Assembly: GCF_046845755.1 (NCBI RefSeq)
Contig: NZ_CP177357.1
Coordinates: forward strand, 3,348,001-3,412,000
Length of the DNA: 64,000 nt
Direction of reading: 5' to 3'
Origin: Rubrivirga sp046845755
GTDB taxonomy: Bacteria; Bacteroidota; Rhodothermia; Rhodothermales; Rubricoccaceae
The position numbers were made by a program, and so were the translations under genes. Shown piece by piece: positions 46,580 to 56,300 of this stretch; position 1 is the stretch's first letter, and the number at the start of each line of letters is the position of its first letter. The notes beneath the pieces are model-generated. The model was not told the origin of the DNA. It saw nothing but the letters and a program-made list of their open reading frames with translations, and searched no databases.

Positions 46580-48334
46580 TCACACCCGGAGGTCGCCGTT
46601 GTTGACGGCCTTGACAGCGTGGTCGACGGCGCGAGCCGTCATGGCCATGTAGGTCAGCGACGGGTTCTGGCAGCCGGCCGAGGTCATGAAGGCGCCGTCG
46701 GTGACGTAGAGGTTGGGGATCTCGTGGACCCGGTTCCACGAGTCGACGCAGCCGGTCTCGGGCGTGGCGCTCATGCGCGCCGTCCCCATCTCGTGGATCC
46801 CCTCGCCGAGCCGGTACGGGGCCTCCCACTCGTTGACGTTGACCGCGCCCGCGGCCTCCAGCATCTCGGCGCCGTCGCTCTTCATGGCCACGCGCATCCG
46901 CTGCTCGTTGTCGCGGATGGAGCCGACGATGCGGGGGATCGGGATGCCCCACTGGTCGACCTCGTCGGTCAGCTCGATCCGGTTGTCGTCGTACGCCAGC
47001 GTCTCGCCGAAGGGGAACATGGTGAAGCTCCACTGGCCCGGCTCCTGGAGCGACTCCTTGAGCGCCACGCCGACGCCCGGCATCCCGGCGCCGCGGCCCC
47101 AGTTGCCCCGCCCCGAACCGCCCTGGTAGCCGTAGCCGCGGATAAAGTCGCGCGTCGAGCCCGGGTCCCACGGCAGGTTCTGAAAGCGTGGGATGTAGAT
47201 GCCGTTGGGCCGGTTGCCGTACGTGTAGCGGTCCTCGAAGCCGGGCATCTCGCCCGACGCGCCCACCATGAAGTGGTGGTCCATGATGCCCTTGCCGAGC
47301 AGGCCCGACTGGTTGCCGAGCCCGTCGGGGAAGCGCGCGGTCTTGGAGTTCATCAGGATCTGCGCCGACCCGAACGCGCTCGCGTTGAGGAAGACCAGCC
47401 GTGCGTTGAACACCATCTCCTCCTTCGTCAACCGGTCGATCACGCGGACGCCCGTGACGCGGTCGGCGGTCTCGTCGTAGACGAGCGAGTGGACGATGGA
47501 ATCCGGGCGGAGCGTGAGGTTGCCAGTCGCTTGGGCGGCGGGGAGCGTGCTCGAGAGCGAGCAGAAGTAGGCGCCGGCCGTACAGCCGCGGTCGCAGGGC
47601 CCGCAGTAGTGGCAGCCCGCGCGGCCGTTGTGCGGCTGCGTCAGGATCGCGCACCGGCCGATGGTGAGCGTCCGGCCGTACTCGTCGGCGATCGACTGGC
47701 GGACCTTCTTCTCGACGGCCGTCAGCGGCATGGCCGGGATGAACTCGGAGTCGGGGAGCTGCTCCAGCCCCAGCGACTCGCCCGAGATGCCGACGAACCG
47801 CTCGACGTAGGAGTACCACGGCTCGATGTCGGCGTAGCCGATGGGCCAGCGCGTGCCGCGGCCGTCGCGCTCGTTGGCCGTGAAGTCCATGTCGGAGAGC
47901 CGGTACGTCTGGCGGCCCCACATCACGGACCGCCCGCCGACGTGGTGGCCGCGCACGTAGAGGACCTCATTCGGCGTGTCGTCCTCGGTCTCGTAGGGGT
48001 GGTCCACGTCGTCGACGTACCAGTGCGCCGTGTTCTCGTTGTACGGCCCGGCCTTCTTCTGGCGGAACTGGCGCTCCTCGGCGTGCCGACGGTCGCCGCG
48101 CCCGCGGAAGGGCGTCTCCCAGGGCGCGCGGTGCTCGGTGACGTAGTCCGTGCCGTGCTCGACGTTGCGGCCGCGCTCGAGCACGAGCGTCTTGAGCCCT
48201 TTCTCGGTGAGCTCCTTGGCGGCCCAGCCGCCCGACATCCCCGAGCCGATGACGATGGCGTCGTACGTCTCGGCGCCCGCCTGGACGGGCTCGACGCGGA
48301 GCGGGGCGATGGTGGATCCGTGGGAATGCTGCAT
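46580..48334 (-). CDS. GMC-type FAD oxidoreductase (large subunit of a sugar/gluconate dehydrogenase)
   Basis: 584 residues from ATG 48334 (MQHSHGSTIAPLRVE); the open upstream extension is not protein-like. The FAD site YDAIVIGSGMSGGWAAKELT is near 24-43, AGCHYCGPCDRGC near 235-250 is a GMC-associated cysteine cluster, and FLNASAFGSAQILMNS and DGAFMTSAGCQNPSLTYMA (near the C-terminus) carry the second FAD-binding and active-site region. The protein is paired with a subunit-3 gene immediately upstream (49222-48443), the two-component layout of gluconate/sorbitol-type dehydrogenases. No signal is seen, so it is probably carried out on subunit 3 (twin-arginine). Electron acceptor unknown. Confidence 0.92.
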   Translation of the reverse strand: MQHSHGSTIAPLRVEPVQAGAETYDAIVIGSGMSGGWAAKELTEKGLKTLVLERGRNVEHGTDYVTEHRAPWETPFRGRGDRRHAEERQFRQKKAGPYNENTAHWYVDDVDHPYETEDDTPNEVLYVRGHHVGGRSVMWGRQTYRLSDMDFTANERDGRGTRWPIGYADIEPWYSYVERFVGISGESLGLEQLPDSEFIPAMPLTAVEKKVRQSIADEYGRTLTIGRCAILTQPHNGRAGCHYCGPCDRGCTAGAYFCSLSSTLPAAQATGNLTLRPDSIVHSLVYDETADRVTGVRVIDRLTKEEMVFNARLVFLNASAFGSAQILMNSKTARFPDGLGNQSGLLGKGIMDHHFMVGASGEMPGFEDRYTYGNRPNGIYIPRFQNLPWDPGSTRDFIRGYGYQGGSGRGNWGRGAGMPGVGVALKESLQEPGQWSFTMFPFGETLAYDDNRIELTDEVDQWGIPIPRIVGSIRDNEQRMRVAMKSDGAEMLEAAGAVNVNEWEAPYRLGEGIHEMGTARMSATPETGCVDSWNRVHEIPNLYVTDGAFMTSAGCQNPSLTYMAMTARAVDHAVKAVNNGDLRV

Positions 48335-48442
48335 ATCGATCGAGAGGTTCAGGATTCGGAGTTCAGAGGGTGCAGAGCGGGTCGGCGGCGTCCAGCCGGG
48401 GCGGAGGGGCACCAGGCGACAAACCCGGACCCCTGACCGCAC

Positions 48443-49222
48443 TCAGGCCCAGGCGCGGCCGACCTCGGAAAGGGGCACGTCGGCGTCGTAGCGGCCCGGG
48501 GAGGCGAGCCACTGGAGCTCCTGGGTGGCGCCGGGCTCGGACGTGTAGTAGCCCGCGAGCGTGAGCTCCTTGAGCTGGCGGTAGAACGGGGGCGCGTCGG
48601 CGGCCCCGCCGGTCGACGTCGTGCCCTCGCCGGTGTTGAGTTCGGTTGGCTCGTCGTCGTCCATCGCCTCGCCCAGGTCGCCCTGCATGCCGGCGACCTC
48701 GTTCTCCTCCTCCTCGCCGGCCTGGTACGTGCCCTCCTGGGCCGCGCCCGCCACATCCCCGTCGGGAAGGTCCTCGTCGGGCTGAGCGGCACCCCCGACG
48801 GCGCCGGGCTGGGGCGCGAACGCCTCGGCGTCCATCGTCGCGACGAGCGTGGCGCGCGCCGCGTCGTCCAAGCCCACGAACGATCCCTCGGCGCGGCGGT
48901 CGACGGCGTCGAGGCCGGCCAGGAAGCCGGCGCGCTCCTCGTCCGCGTACCAGTCCGTCAGCATGGTGTCGATAAACTGGGGGACGCCCGCGTCGGCCGC
49001 GCCGGGCGTGTCGGTCGGCGGGATGATCTGGTCGACGAGCGCGGCCAGCAGGTCGGGCTGGCCGCCGGTCAGCGTCCGGTACTCGTAGGCCGCGAGGTCG
49101 GCGCCGCCGGGCGTCCGGCAGCCGCCGAGCAGGCCCGCCGCGAGCGGGGCCGTGGCGACGCCGCCGAGCACGGCCGACAGGCGGCGGAGCGCGGAGCGGC
49201 GGTCGATGGTGGGATTGAACAT
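48443..49222 (-). CDS. Gluconate 2-dehydrogenase subunit 3-like protein with acidic insertion
   Basis: 259 residues from ATG 49222. The N-terminus has DRRSALRRLSAVLGG followed by LAAGLLGGC, a Tat-like signal with a lipobox (Cys35). Conserved subunit-3 pieces are DLLAALVDQIIPPTDTPGA (about 57-75), PQFIDTMLTDWYADEERAGF (81-100) and PFYRQLKELTLAGYYTSEPG (212-231). Between them, residues about 137-208 are an acidic, Gly/Glu/Asp-rich low-complexity insert that usual members lack. It is the small subunit that carries the GMC dehydrogenase out through Tat. It lies 108 bases from the GMC gene. Confidence 0.88.
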   Translation of the reverse strand: MFNPTIDRRSALRRLSAVLGGVATAPLAAGLLGGCRTPGGADLAAYEYRTLTGGQPDLLAALVDQIIPPTDTPGAADAGVPQFIDTMLTDWYADEERAGFLAGLDAVDRRAEGSFVGLDDAARATLVATMDAEAFAPQPGAVGGAAQPDEDLPDGDVAGAAQEGTYQAGEEEENEVAGMQGDLGEAMDDDEPTELNTGEGTTSTGGAADAPPFYRQLKELTLAGYYTSEPGATQELQWLASPGRYDADVPLSEVGRAWA

Positions 49223-49380
49223 GGAGGGGAAGGCTGGATTCGTGATTCGTGATTCGTGAGGGTGCCGTCGGTCAGCGGGATGCGTTGGGGCCGGGGCTCG
49301 ACCTCGTCCTACCCGTGGCGCCCGAGTGCGGGCCCCAGCGCCGAGCGGTATTGGGAGAGTCACGCATCACGGAGCACGCA

Positions 49381-50682
49381 TCAGATGACGCCCGGGACGC
49401 CGGCCTCAGTCGCCGGGGTCAGGCTGGCGCCCGGGGCGTCGGCCGAGGGCGCGACGGTCTCGTCCGAGCGGTCGACGCGGTCGTTGAAGAAGACGATGAA
49501 CAGGACGAGCACGGCGCCCGCGAAGGCGGCCGGGATCCACCAGAACTGGGCCCACTCGGCGAGGGGCAGCGCGGCGCGGTCGGACAGAAACCCGTTGTAG
49601 ACCTGCCCGGCCACCTGCGCGCCGATCAGCATCCCGACGCCATACGTGACGAGCACGAGCAGCCCCTGCGCCTGTCCGCGGACGGCCGGCGTGCTCTTTT
49701 TCTCGACGTAGATCTGGCCCGTCACGAAGAAGAAGTCGTAGCAGATGCCGTGGAGCGCGATGCCGCCGACGATCATCCACGTGACGGAGGCGGGCGCGGC
49801 GAGCGCGAAGAGCGCGTAGCGGATCACCCACGCCAGCATCCCCGCCGCCAGCATCCACTTGACGCCCCACCGCACGAACAGCAGCGGCATCAGCAGCATG
49901 AACAGGACCTCGGAGACCTGCCCCAGCGACTGCGTCGCGGCGATGTTCTCGAAGCCGGTCGCGCCGAGGAAGAGCTGGGTAAAGTTGTAGTAGGCCGCGA
50001 GCGGGATGCAGATCAGGAAGCTGGCGGCCAGGAAGATGTAGAACGGGCGGCTGCCGAGCTGGCGGAACGCGTCGACGCCCGCGATGGAGGCGACCGAGAC
50101 GGGCTGGCCCTTGGCGACCGGCGGCGTGTTCGGCAACGTGAACGAGAACAGCCCCAGGATGATGGACCCGATGCCGGTCAGGTACAGCGGCCACGCCGTC
50201 GCCTCGGCGGACTCGACGCCGAGCACGGGCGACAGCACGAACGAGATCGCCAGCCCGGCCACGATCCAGCCCAGCGTCCCGAACACGCGGATGATGGGGA
50301 ACTCCTTTTCCTGGTCCTCGAGCTGCTCGAACGCGATCGTGTTCGACAGGCCGAGCGTCGGCATGTAGCACAGGTTGTACGCCAGCAGGGCCAGGATGAA
50401 CAGCGTCGGGCTCCCGATCAGCGACGGCGCCGCCAGCATGAACACGCCGCCCAACAGGTGCAGCACGCCGAACACGTTCTGGGCCGCGAAGTAGCGGTCG
50501 GCCACGAGCCCGAGGAAGAACGGCGCCACGATCGCCGCGATCGGGTTGACGGTGTACGGCCAGTGCGTCAGGTCGCCCAACCCCTCAGCGGCCATGTAGA
50601 CGGCGACGGTCGTGTACCACGCCCCCCAGACGAAGAACTCCAGGAACATCATCGTGCTCAGCCGAGCCTTGATCGCGGTCAT
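49381..50682 (-). CDS. MFS transporter (nucleoside:H+ symporter type)
   Basis: 433 residues, about 12 helices. The N-terminus MTAIKARLSTMMFLEFFVWG is typical of the Nuc_H_symport (PF03825) branch found in Bacteroidota carbohydrate loci; loop motifs VADRYFAAQNVFGVLH and EKEFPIIRVFGTLGWIVAGL support this. It likely moves a sugar derivative or nucleoside across the inner membrane with H+. It stands between the DUF1080 gene (50695, 12 bases away) and the oxidoreductase genes and so probably imports the product of periplasmic glycoside oxidation. Substrate not determined. Confidence 0.9.
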   Translation of the reverse strand: MTAIKARLSTMMFLEFFVWGAWYTTVAVYMAAEGLGDLTHWPYTVNPIAAIVAPFFLGLVADRYFAAQNVFGVLHLLGGVFMLAAPSLIGSPTLFILALLAYNLCYMPTLGLSNTIAFEQLEDQEKEFPIIRVFGTLGWIVAGLAISFVLSPVLGVESAEATAWPLYLTGIGSIILGLFSFTLPNTPPVAKGQPVSVASIAGVDAFRQLGSRPFYIFLAASFLICIPLAAYYNFTQLFLGATGFENIAATQSLGQVSEVLFMLLMPLLFVRWGVKWMLAAGMLAWVIRYALFALAAPASVTWMIVGGIALHGICYDFFFVTGQIYVEKKSTPAVRGQAQGLLVLVTYGVGMLIGAQVAGQVYNGFLSDRAALPLAEWAQFWWIPAAFAGAVLVLFIVFFNDRVDRSDETVAPSADAPGASLTPATEAGVPGVI

Positions 50683-50694
50683 GCGTGCGTGGGG

Positions 50695-51408
50695 TTAGAG
50701 GGTGCGGATGCGGACGCGCCGGATGCGCAGCGTGTCGCCGTGGTCCTGGAGCCCGACGAAGCCGGCGCGGCGCGTGCCGTAGCCGGGGAAGGCGTCGCCG
50801 TCGCGGAACTTGCTGACGGCGATCCGCGCGTCCCAGTCGGCCGAGCCCTGGACGGCGTCGACGACGGTCCGGCCGTCGAGCATGTGCGTGATCCGGTCGC
50901 CGTCGGCGACGATGCGGGTCGTGTGCCACGCGCCGCCCTCCGTCGGTGCGTCGGTCTCGGGCGTGTACAGGTCGTAGAGCCCGCCCGCGCGGTGGCTGGG
51001 GTACGTCCCATCCGGGTGGCAGGTGTCGTCCAGGATCTGGGATTCGAGCGAGGTCCGCCAGATGGGCGCGAGCGCCGGGTCCTCCTCGCCCCGGTAGAAG
51101 ATTCCCGAGTTGCCGCACGGCTGGACCCACCACTCGACCTCGAGCTCGAAGTCGCCGTACGGCCCGCCGGGCGCGACGAGGTCGCCGTCCCAGTCACCTT
51201 GAGGCGTCAGCGTCATCACGCCGTCGACGACGGACCACTTGGGCGAGCGGTCGGCCGTCGCGTAGCCGTGCCAGCCGTCGAGCGTGGCGCCGTCGAACAG
51301 GTCGACCCAGCCGGCGTCGGCGGGGGCGCGCCCCTCGGCGCCGCCGATCTGGCCGCAGGCCGCGAGCGGGCCGAGAAGGAGGAGGGCGAGAGCAGCGCGC
51401 GCGTGCAT
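50695..51408 (-). CDS. DUF1080 lipoprotein (3-keto-disaccharide hydrolase-like)
   Basis: 237 residues from ATG 51408 with lipobox LLGPLAAC (Cys18). The single DUF1080 (PF06439) beta-sandwich shows WVDLFDGATLDGWHGY, GGPYGDFELEVEWW, CGNSGIFYRG, HRAGGLYDLY and RIRRVRIRTL at the C-terminus. Characterised members cut 3-keto-glycosides by hydrolysis or elimination. That fits the exported Gfo/Idh/MocA dehydrogenase and TIM-barrel enzymes downstream. It is a periplasm-facing lipoprotein. A promoter candidate lies 22 bases upstream of the start. Confidence 0.92.
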   Translation of the reverse strand: MHARAALALLLLGPLAACGQIGGAEGRAPADAGWVDLFDGATLDGWHGYATADRSPKWSVVDGVMTLTPQGDWDGDLVAPGGPYGDFELEVEWWVQPCGNSGIFYRGEEDPALAPIWRTSLESQILDDTCHPDGTYPSHRAGGLYDLYTPETDAPTEGGAWHTTRIVADGDRITHMLDGRTVVDAVQGSADWDARIAVSKFRDGDAFPGYGTRRAGFVGLQDHGDTLRIRRVRIRTL

Positions 51409-51429
51409 TAACAGACCGTGAAGGACCGT

Positions 51430-51436
51430 CAATGTA
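51430..51436 (-). promoter_or_regulatory. Candidate -7 element of the DUF1080/MFS/oxidoreductase operon
   Basis: On the minus strand TACATTG is one or two mismatches from the Bacteroidota TAnnTTTG element and lies 21 bases before the ATG at 51408. A TTG-like -33 element is not clear. Confidence 0.3.
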
Positions 51437-51493
51437 AAGGGGTCCGGACCCGAATGGAAGCCCTTTCACCCCCGACCCACCGCGCGGCCCCGG

Positions 51494-51916
51494 TTAGATC
51501 CGCCGGGCCACCAGTTCGATCTCCACGTCGCCGTTCGCCTCGCCGCGCCCGGTAAACGTGCCCCGGATCCTCCCCGGGTCGGTGCCGACGAGCGTCCCGC
51601 TAAGCGACCCCATAAACGGCGGGACCTCGTAGCGCAGCGTCAGGTTGACGATCGTGCCGATAAACGTGCCGTCGACGACCAGGAACGGGAGGTCGCCCTC
51701 GGGCAGGCTCGCGACGACGCCGTTCCCGGTGACGCGGATACCGTCGTCGGAGAGCCGCAACGTGACGGGGTAGCGCGGAGCGCTGGCGTCGTTGGGGTCG
51801 AAGATCTCGCCCTCCCACGTGCCTGTCAAGCCGATGGCGTCGGAGCCGGAGTCGCAGGCGGGGAGCGCGACGAGCGCGAGCAGGGCCAGCGAGAGGACAG
51901 CGAGGCGGCGGATCAT
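51494..51916 (-). CDS. Lipoprotein of unknown function
   Basis: 140 residues from ATG 51916, lipobox LALLALVALPAC (Cys21). The mature part is a small beta-barrel-like domain (GTWEGEIFDPNDASAPRYPV, LRLSDDGIRVTGNGVVAS, LTLRYEVPPFMGSLSGTLVG), ending ELVARRI. It looks like the lipocalin-like or DUF-type lipoproteins common in Bacteroidota. Family not recognised. It lies between the haloperoxidase gene (51982) and the DUF1080 gene, within the same minus-strand run. Confidence 0.7.
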   Translation of the reverse strand: MIRRLAVLSLALLALVALPACDSGSDAIGLTGTWEGEIFDPNDASAPRYPVTLRLSDDGIRVTGNGVVASLPEGDLPFLVVDGTFIGTIVNLTLRYEVPPFMGSLSGTLVGTDPGRIRGTFTGRGEANGDVEIELVARRI

Positions 51917-51981
51917 GGCGTCGGTCGGGAGGGCCGGAAGCTAGCCTGCGCGCTGGGCGATCAGTCCTCCCCCGGCGGGCC

Positions 51982-53319
51982 TTATCGCTGGGCGACGGGG
52001 TCGGCGCGCGTCGCCAGCCGCTCGACGTGGAGCGCGCCGACGCCCCGGCCCTGCGCGAGCCCCTCGCTCGCGGCCATCGGGTAGTGGATGCCGCCGTACA
52101 GGCGCGAGATGGCGGCCTCCTCGGCGGCCTGCCGGAACGACGTGAATGGCCGCGCGGGCAGGCCGTACGGGATCTCCGTCGTGTCCAGGAAGGCGAGGTC
52201 GCCGTAGAGCGCCGTCAGCGCCTCGGCGGCGGCGGCCGAGATGACGCTGTGGCCCGACGAGTACTCGGGGAACGGGGGCGTCTGCAGGAGCGGCATCCAG
52301 TCCTCGTCGAGGTGCTCGTTGATGACGGTCTCGGGGCGGACCAAGCGCGAGCGGTACTTCTCGTCCCACACCGACAGGAACCCGTCGGCGAGCGCGAGCG
52401 CGGTCCGGACGTAGGCCTCGGCGGCGCCGGCCGCGTCGTCACCGGCCTCGCGGCTGGCGATCGCGGCGATGCCCATCCAGTGGCCGCCCGGCGTGATCTT
52501 CTTCGTCGCGAACATGGCGTGCCCGCGCGTGTGCATCACGTACGGGTTGCAGTCCCAGAAGCTGGCGATGGCACGCTGCTCGTCGGTCATCTCGGTCGTG
52601 ACGGCGTAGACCTCGTCGACCTCCTGGCGGAACGGGGTGCCGGGCTCCAGGGAGTACGGCGGCGGCGGCGGCGGCTTGAACTGGGCGGCCGAGTCGAGCA
52701 CGAACGGGCGCAGCGTCTGCCAGTTGGGCTCGATCGCGTCGAGGTAGGCGGGCGGCGTGGGCTGCCACTCGCCCTCAGCGCCGGTGACGGTGTACGCGGG
52801 CCCGCTCCGCGTCTGGGCGTAGCCGTCGGCGTCGGCGTACGCGAGCACGTGGCGGGCGACGGCCTCGCCGTGCGCCTCCGACGTCGCCAGCAGGCGCCTT
52901 GACATGCCGCTGGCGCGGAGCGCGTCCTCGACCTCGACGCGGTACTCGGCCACGCGGTCGCTCGAGAACGTCAGCGCCTCGCCGACGGCGAGCGCGGCGT
53001 AGACCGCCGCCGTCGGCCCGTGGACCTCGCCGTCGGCGGCGGGCGGCGCGTGGTAGTCGCGGAGCTGGCCCGCCAACGACGCCAGCTCGGGGTCGGTGGG
53101 CGCGACGGCCTCGTAGGCCGCCAGCGACGTGTAGGCGTAGACGCGGCTCGCCTGGGGCGGGCTGAAGATGTCGTACGTCATCACGTCGGTGACCCGCTGG
53201 ATCGCCCCGTGGAGGAGTTCGGGGTCGGCCGCCTCGGGCGGGGCCGTCGCCGGGCCGCCGTCCTGGCAGCCGGCCGCCAGCAGGGCGACGAGGGCAAGCG
53301 GAAGCAGTCGCATCGTCAT
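51982..53319 (-). CDS. Vanadium-dependent haloperoxidase/PAP2-type lipoprotein
   Basis: 445 residues from ATG 53319 (ATG 53313 also possible), lipobox VALLAAGC (Cys18). The vanadate/phosphate-binding motifs of the haloperoxidase-phosphatase fold are all visible: KYRSRLVRPETVINEH (about 320-335), FPEYSSGHS (about 350-358) and SRLYGGIHYPMAASEG (about 404-419). The helical N-terminal half (about 30-300, ASFWDCNPYVMHT) matches bacterial vanadium haloperoxidases rather than small PAP2 enzymes. It could oxidise halides with peroxide or act as a phosphatase; sequence cannot decide. Genes of this kind are often next to VCBS propeller genes, as here. It is outer-surface or periplasmic. Confidence 0.85.
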   Translation of the reverse strand: MTMRLLPLALVALLAAGCQDGGPATAPPEAADPELLHGAIQRVTDVMTYDIFSPPQASRVYAYTSLAAYEAVAPTDPELASLAGQLRDYHAPPAADGEVHGPTAAVYAALAVGEALTFSSDRVAEYRVEVEDALRASGMSRRLLATSEAHGEAVARHVLAYADADGYAQTRSGPAYTVTGAEGEWQPTPPAYLDAIEPNWQTLRPFVLDSAAQFKPPPPPPYSLEPGTPFRQEVDEVYAVTTEMTDEQRAIASFWDCNPYVMHTRGHAMFATKKITPGGHWMGIAAIASREAGDDAAGAAEAYVRTALALADGFLSVWDEKYRSRLVRPETVINEHLDEDWMPLLQTPPFPEYSSGHSVISAAAAEALTALYGDLAFLDTTEIPYGLPARPFTSFRQAAEEAAISRLYGGIHYPMAASEGLAQGRGVGALHVERLATRADPVAQR

Positions 53320-53387
53320 CGAGTCCTTCAGTCGTATCCGGTCAATATCGGGGGTTTGCGGGGCGGCGACAAGGCACGCCCCCGCCC

Positions 53388-56300
53388 TCATCGGGCGGCG
53401 AGAACGCTGGACCCGAGGCGCAACGTCTGCACCGGCCCGTCGCTCGGCGCGGCGATCAGCAGCGACCCGTCGGCGATCGCGAGCGCGCGGATCTCGCCCT
53501 CCAGCACGATCCCGGCCGACAGCGGCGCGGGCGCAAACCCGCCGGCCCCGTCGCCGAGCAGCGCCAGCCCGAGCCCGGCGTCGTAGCGGCCCCGGCTGGG
53601 GCGGACGCCGAGCAGGCCGCCGCCGAGCACCAGGTCGAGCACGCCGTCGCCGTCGAGGTCGGCGTGCGTGATGGCGTAGACCGGCTCGATCTGGGCGAGG
53701 TCGGGGAGAGGCGTGAGCGAGAAGCGGCCCGTGCCGTCGTTGAGGGCGATGGCGCTCGCGAACGTGGTCGCCGTGCGCTGCTCGGCGCTGCGCGCGGTCG
53801 CGCCGAAGAGGTCGGGGACGGTCCGCGCGCCGAACGCGGCGTACGAGTCGTAGCGCTGGCGGAGCACGGGGAACTGCTGGCGCAGCACGTCGACGCCCGC
53901 GAGCGGGTAGTCGTCGCCGTCGCGAAACGAGGTCAGGATGCCGTCGAGCACGTCGTTGCCGTCGAAGTCGGCGAGCCACAGCCGCGCGGGGTGCTCCGGC
54001 GAGGCCTTGATGCGGGAGTTGAGGCCGAGGTTGCCGAGCGCCAAGTCGAGGTCGCCGTCGCCGTCGAGGTCGGCGAGGTCGAGGGCGGTCCACCAGCCCG
54101 TCGCGTCGCCGAGCCCGGTGTCGAGCGGCTCGAAGCCGGAGCCGGTCGCGCGGTAGACGGTCGGCGCCATCCACTCGCCGGCGAGAACCAAGTCGTCGCG
54201 GCCGTCGCCGTCGAGGTCGCCGAAGGCGGCGCGGCTGACCATCCCGACCTCGGCGAGCCCGGGCGCCAGCCGGGCGGTGGCGTCGGCAAACCGGCCGGTC
54301 CCGTCGTTCTCCAACAGCGCGCTCGGCGCGGGCATCCCGTAGGCGCGGGGCACGACGCGGCCACCGACGAAGAGGTCGAGGTCGCCGTCGCCGTCCCAGT
54401 CGCTGGCGGCGACGGCGCCCGCGTGGCCAAAGCGCTCGGGCAAGGCGCCAGCAGGTGCAGGGGTGAAGCCTCCGGCGCCGTCGCCGAGGTAGAGGCGGTC
54501 GCGGATCTCGTCGCGCTCGCCCCGGAACTCGTTGCCGGCCGTGGCGACGTAGAGGTCGAGCGCGCCGTCGCCGTCGGCATCGAAGAACAGCGCGTCGACG
54601 GCTTCGGGCTCGGTGTCGGCCGCGAACGCGGGCACGTCCGCTTCGACAAACGCGCCGCTGGCGGTCTGGATGAAGAGGGCATTCGCTTGCGCGCGCGCGC
54701 CACCGAGGAACACGTCGTCGCGCCCGTCGCCGGTCACATCCGCGACGGCGAGGGCGGGCCCCAGCCGCGACAGCATGTGGGGCATCAGCCGCTCGCGGTT
54801 GAAGTCCACGAAGACGTTCTCGACGTGCGTCCAGTCGAGCGCGTCGGCGGCTTGCGCGAGCCGGACGGCCGGGGCGGGCGTGGGGGCTTCGGAGGCGGGC
54901 CCGGCGTCGCGCTGGCGGAGGGTCAGCGGCCCGGCGGGCACGTCGGTCAACGTCTGCACCCGGCCGTCGGCCCACGTGACGCGGACCCGGTCGGCGCGGT
55001 CGGCACCCGCCAACCCGACGACGAGCCTCGGATCCACAGACGACAGAAAGCCGCGCGTAGGCTGGGCCTCGGTCGTCTGCGCCAGCCCCCCGGCCTCGAC
55101 GACCACGCGCGCGCCGATCCCGCCGGTGTTGGCGTCGTCGCCGTCGAGCGTGATCACCAACGACCGCCCGCCCCGGTCGGCGGCGGTGTTCAGAAAGATC
55201 CCCGCGGGCGCGTTGACGTTGTTGACAACCACGTCGAGGTCGCCGTCGTTGTCGAGGTCGACGGTCGCGGCGCCGTTCGAAAAGCCCGGCGCACCGAGGC
55301 CCCAGTCGACCTCTTGGAACCGGACGCCGCCGAGCCCGCGGAACGTCTCGTTCGGGATCTCCACCTGGGGCATCTGCTCCAGCAGCGCCACCTCGTCCTC
55401 CCCGATCCCCAGCGCCAGCGACTGCTGGATCTGGGCGTCGGAGACGTAGTTGATGTAGTCGAGGTCGTTGGGCCGCCGCCAGATGCCGTTCGTGACGAAC
55501 AGGTCGCGGTGGCCGTCGAGGTCGAGGTCCGCCAGCAGGGCCGTCCAGCTCCAGTCCGTCGCCTCGATTCCCGAGAGCGTGGCCACATCCGAAAAACGGG
55601 GCGTGCCGTCGGCGCCGAGCCCGCGGTTGATCTGGAGCGAGTTCCGGGCGACCTGGGGGCCGTAGCCGATCTGGCGCTTGAGCTCGGCGAGGTCGTAGGT
55701 GTCGTCGCCGCCGGCGGTCTGGCGGATGGCCTCGTCGCGGGGCATCATGTCGAGCACGACGACGTCCGCGTCGCCGTCGTGGTCCACGTCCGCCACGTCG
55801 GCGCCCATCGAGAAGCGCGAGGCGTGCGCGAGTGCGGTCTGGGCGACCTCGCGGAAGGTGCCGTCGGCGTTGTTGAGGTAGACGAAGTCGTTCTCGTGGA
55901 AGTCGTTGCCGACGTAGAGGTCGGTCCACCCGTCGCCGTCGAGGTCGCTGGCGACGACCGAGAGCCCGTAGCCGCTGATGCCGGACACGATGCCCGCCTC
56001 CTCGGTGACCTCCACGAAGACGGGCGTCTGGCCTGGCTCGCCGTCGTTGCGGTACAGGCGGTCGCCGGAGCGCTCGTCGCGGGCGCGCGTCTCGACCGGT
56101 CGCTTGTACGTCCGCGCGGTGTGGACGGCGTGGTTCAAGAGGTACGCGTCGAGGTCGCCGTCGCGGTCGTAGTCGAAGAACGTCGCTTGCGTGCCGAACC
56201 CCTCGAAGTCGAGGCCGACCTCGGCGGCGGCCTCGCGGAAGCGCGGGACGCCGTCGGGCCCGGGGCCCTGGTTCAGAAAGAGCTCGTTGCGGCCGCGTCG

